64,000 nucleotides of DNA from Paramecium tetraurelia (lineage: Eukaryota > Ciliophora > Oligohymenophorea > Peniculida > Parameciidae): contig NW_001799640.1 in the NCBI RefSeq assembly GCF_000165425.1, positions 9,825 through 73,824 on the forward strand, in the 5' to 3' direction. The number at the start of each line of letters is the position of its first letter. Within the stretch, counting starts at the first letter, position 1. The notes under the pieces are model-generated. The model had not been told where the DNA came from and ran no database searches. It was given only the letters and a program-made list of their open reading frames with translations. The translations under genes were made by a program, and so were the position numbers. Positions 62,789 through 64,000 of this stretch are shown piece by piece.

Positions 62789-63307
62789 ATGAGTCTAGTT
62801 TTAGAAAAAGCAGATTAATTCAGACAAATCATTCGTATTTTAAATACAAATGTTGATGGTAAATAACAAATGGCTTATGAAATTAGAAGTATTAAAGGAA
62901 TAGGCAGACGCTTTGCTATATAAATTTGCAAAGTAATTCTGACTCAGTTTTGATGTTAAGGTGTTGAGACTCAATTTAACCAAAAGAGCAGGAGAACTTA
63001 CTGATGAGGAGGCTCACAAGATTACTGAAGTTATCAAAGTTCCAGAGGCTTATAATATCCCTAGATGGTTCCTTAATACATAAGAGATTTAAAAAATGGT
63101 AAGAACTATGAAGTGACAACTAATGAACTTGAAACAAAACTTAGAGAAGATTTGGAAAGGATTAAGAAAATAAAGTATTCATAATGGTTATGTATTACGA
63201 TGTAATCGAGGTTTGAGACATCATTGGGGTTTGAGAGCAGAGGATAACAAACAAAAACAACAGGAAGAGGAGGTTAAACATTGGGAGTGGAAAGAAAGAA
63301 AAAGTGA
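62789..63307 (+). pseudogene. RPS18: Ribosomal protein uS13 (RPS18) pseudogene
   Basis: Starts MSLVLEKADQFRQIIRILNT, then DGKQQMAYEIRSIKGIGRRF. A 28-nt intron with an AAG end at about 62931-62958 still fits and joins IQICK to VLRLNLTKRAGELTDEEAHK. PEAYNIPRWFLNTQE follows. From there the conserved blocks KNGKNYEVTTNELETKLRED, RGLRHHWGLR and RGQQTKTTGRGGQTLGVERK lie in different frames: a base is missing near 63085, the frame is lost between about 63170 and 63210, and another base is missing near 63237. With at least three breaks in a protein that tolerates none, this is a recently decayed extra copy. Confidence 0.85.
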
Positions 63308-63468
63308 AATACATTTTGTTTTGTTTTTATGTACATTAAAAATTAGAGATACTCTATTTCTTATGTTTAACTATTAATCTATTTTATTATTTAGTTGTTA
63401 TGAATAAATTATAGATATAAAATTTAAAGAATAACGAATCTGATATGCAAAATTTGAATTATAATTCA

Positions 63469-63908
63469 TCATACAAAAATGTATGCAATAATGGAAAGAG
63501 TTGAAAGTGAAATAAATTGTTCAATCACCTTCATAAAAAAGAAATTCCAAGTCTTTTACTCCCAAACCACTTTTGAGGTGAAATATTACAAGTCAAAAGT
63601 GACACAAAAAAACACAGCCAATGATAGCGCCAATCCCAAATCTCTCTCATTCTATTTTAATTAGTAGTATATTTTACTTTCACTTTGAGAATGCTGTATA
63701 AGTATGTAATTAAAGATGCCTTTATGAATCTGGCCAACAATTCTAAAATCAAAGGTTTACTATTTTATTCATCATCTTCTTTTTTTTTGTCTAATTTAAT
63801 ATTTGCTTCCTTCAAGTAACGGTCACAAAATAATATTGAATACCAATAAAATCCTATCATCATCGTAAATATTGTTCCAAAAATCACTGATAATAAACAC
63901 GGAATCAT
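63469..63908 (-). CDS. DUF1761-type small membrane protein
   Basis: One intron (63652-63677) gives exactly 138 codons (137 aa). Four hydrophobic segments: TM1 IFGTIFTMMIGFYWYSILF (the family's IGxxWYxxLF start), TM2 ELLARFIKASLITYLYSIL, TM3 GLALSLAVFFCVTFDLQYF, then VVWEQKTWNFFFMKVIEQF and TM4 LSTLSIIAYIFV. The V(V/L)WExxxW signature before the last helix is typical of DUF1761. The biochemical function of the family is unknown. A polar Lys/Asp/Glu-rich loop separates TM1 and TM2. The frame on the opposite strand here is only an antisense shadow. Confidence 0.85.
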
Positions 63909-64000
63909 TTTCTATTGAACTTTGATTTAAATTTAAAATAATTACTATAAAAATTAATAGAGTGTTAACACTGAAAATGTATGTCATTAAAGTAGTTATT

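Noticed and set aside
63479-63688. Plus-strand gene of 69 codons near the right edge
   Set aside because: It is the antisense of the DUF1761-type gene, which has an exact spliced frame and family motifs.

Overview
This window is the left end of a somatic (macronuclear) chromosome of a ciliate, almost certainly a Paramecium species. Four signs agree. Position 1 opens directly into a telomere of mixed C3A3/C4A2-type repeats. The DNA is very AT-rich. Real genes read through TAA and TAG as glutamine and stop only at TGA (genetic code 6). Introns are tiny, mostly 20-31 nt with GTA...TAG ends; removing them restores exact frames in gene after gene. Gene models were built by hand on that basis, so intron positions are predictions, but in most genes the exon sum is an exact number of codons.

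Layout. 1-87 is telomere and 88-3584 is a subtelomere with only scraps of coding sequence. 3.6-14.3 kb holds a GPI-anchored-type surface protein and a giant (2832 aa) cysteine-rich/beta-helix membrane protein. 14.3-28.7 kb is sparse and partly decayed: a TPR-like gene with a frameshift, a small membrane protein, two related WD-repeat proteins, a conserved possibly ciliary protein, a helix-turn-helix protein, an unknown protein and several relic-like open stretches. From 28.7 kb onward the chromosome is packed: sugar transporter (MFS), NDUFAF3-type complex I assembly factor, WD40 protein, TMEM181/Wntless-type 7TM protein, ITFG1/TIP, a disordered basic protein, cytosolic carboxypeptidase (CCP/AGBL), TMEM63/OSCA channel, 2-Cys peroxiredoxin with an inverted decayed copy beside it, a voltage-sensor/adenylyl-cyclase fusion, a thioredoxin-reductase-like flavoprotein, a second large cysteine-rich membrane protein, a long coiled-coil protein, an EF-hand protein, an A20/AN1 zinc-finger protein, a GSK3-type kinase, a CIMIP2/FAM166-like ciliary protein, a uS13 (RPS18) pseudogene and a DUF1761-type membrane protein.

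Themes. Many genes suit the cell cortex and cilia: tubulin carboxypeptidase, CIMIP2-like protein, coiled-coil and EF-hand proteins, GSK3, voltage-linked cAMP synthesis and a mechanosensitive-type channel. Another set is redox: peroxiredoxin and the reductase. Several genes carry isolated one-base frame breaks (TPR gene, carboxypeptidase, peroxiredoxin, a small gene near 40 kb), while their neighbours are perfectly open. This is either sequence error or recent ohnolog decay. The uS13 copy and the second peroxiredoxin copy are clear pseudogenes. The most interesting protein is the adenylyl cyclase, which has a complete four-helix voltage sensor but no visible potassium-channel pore signature.
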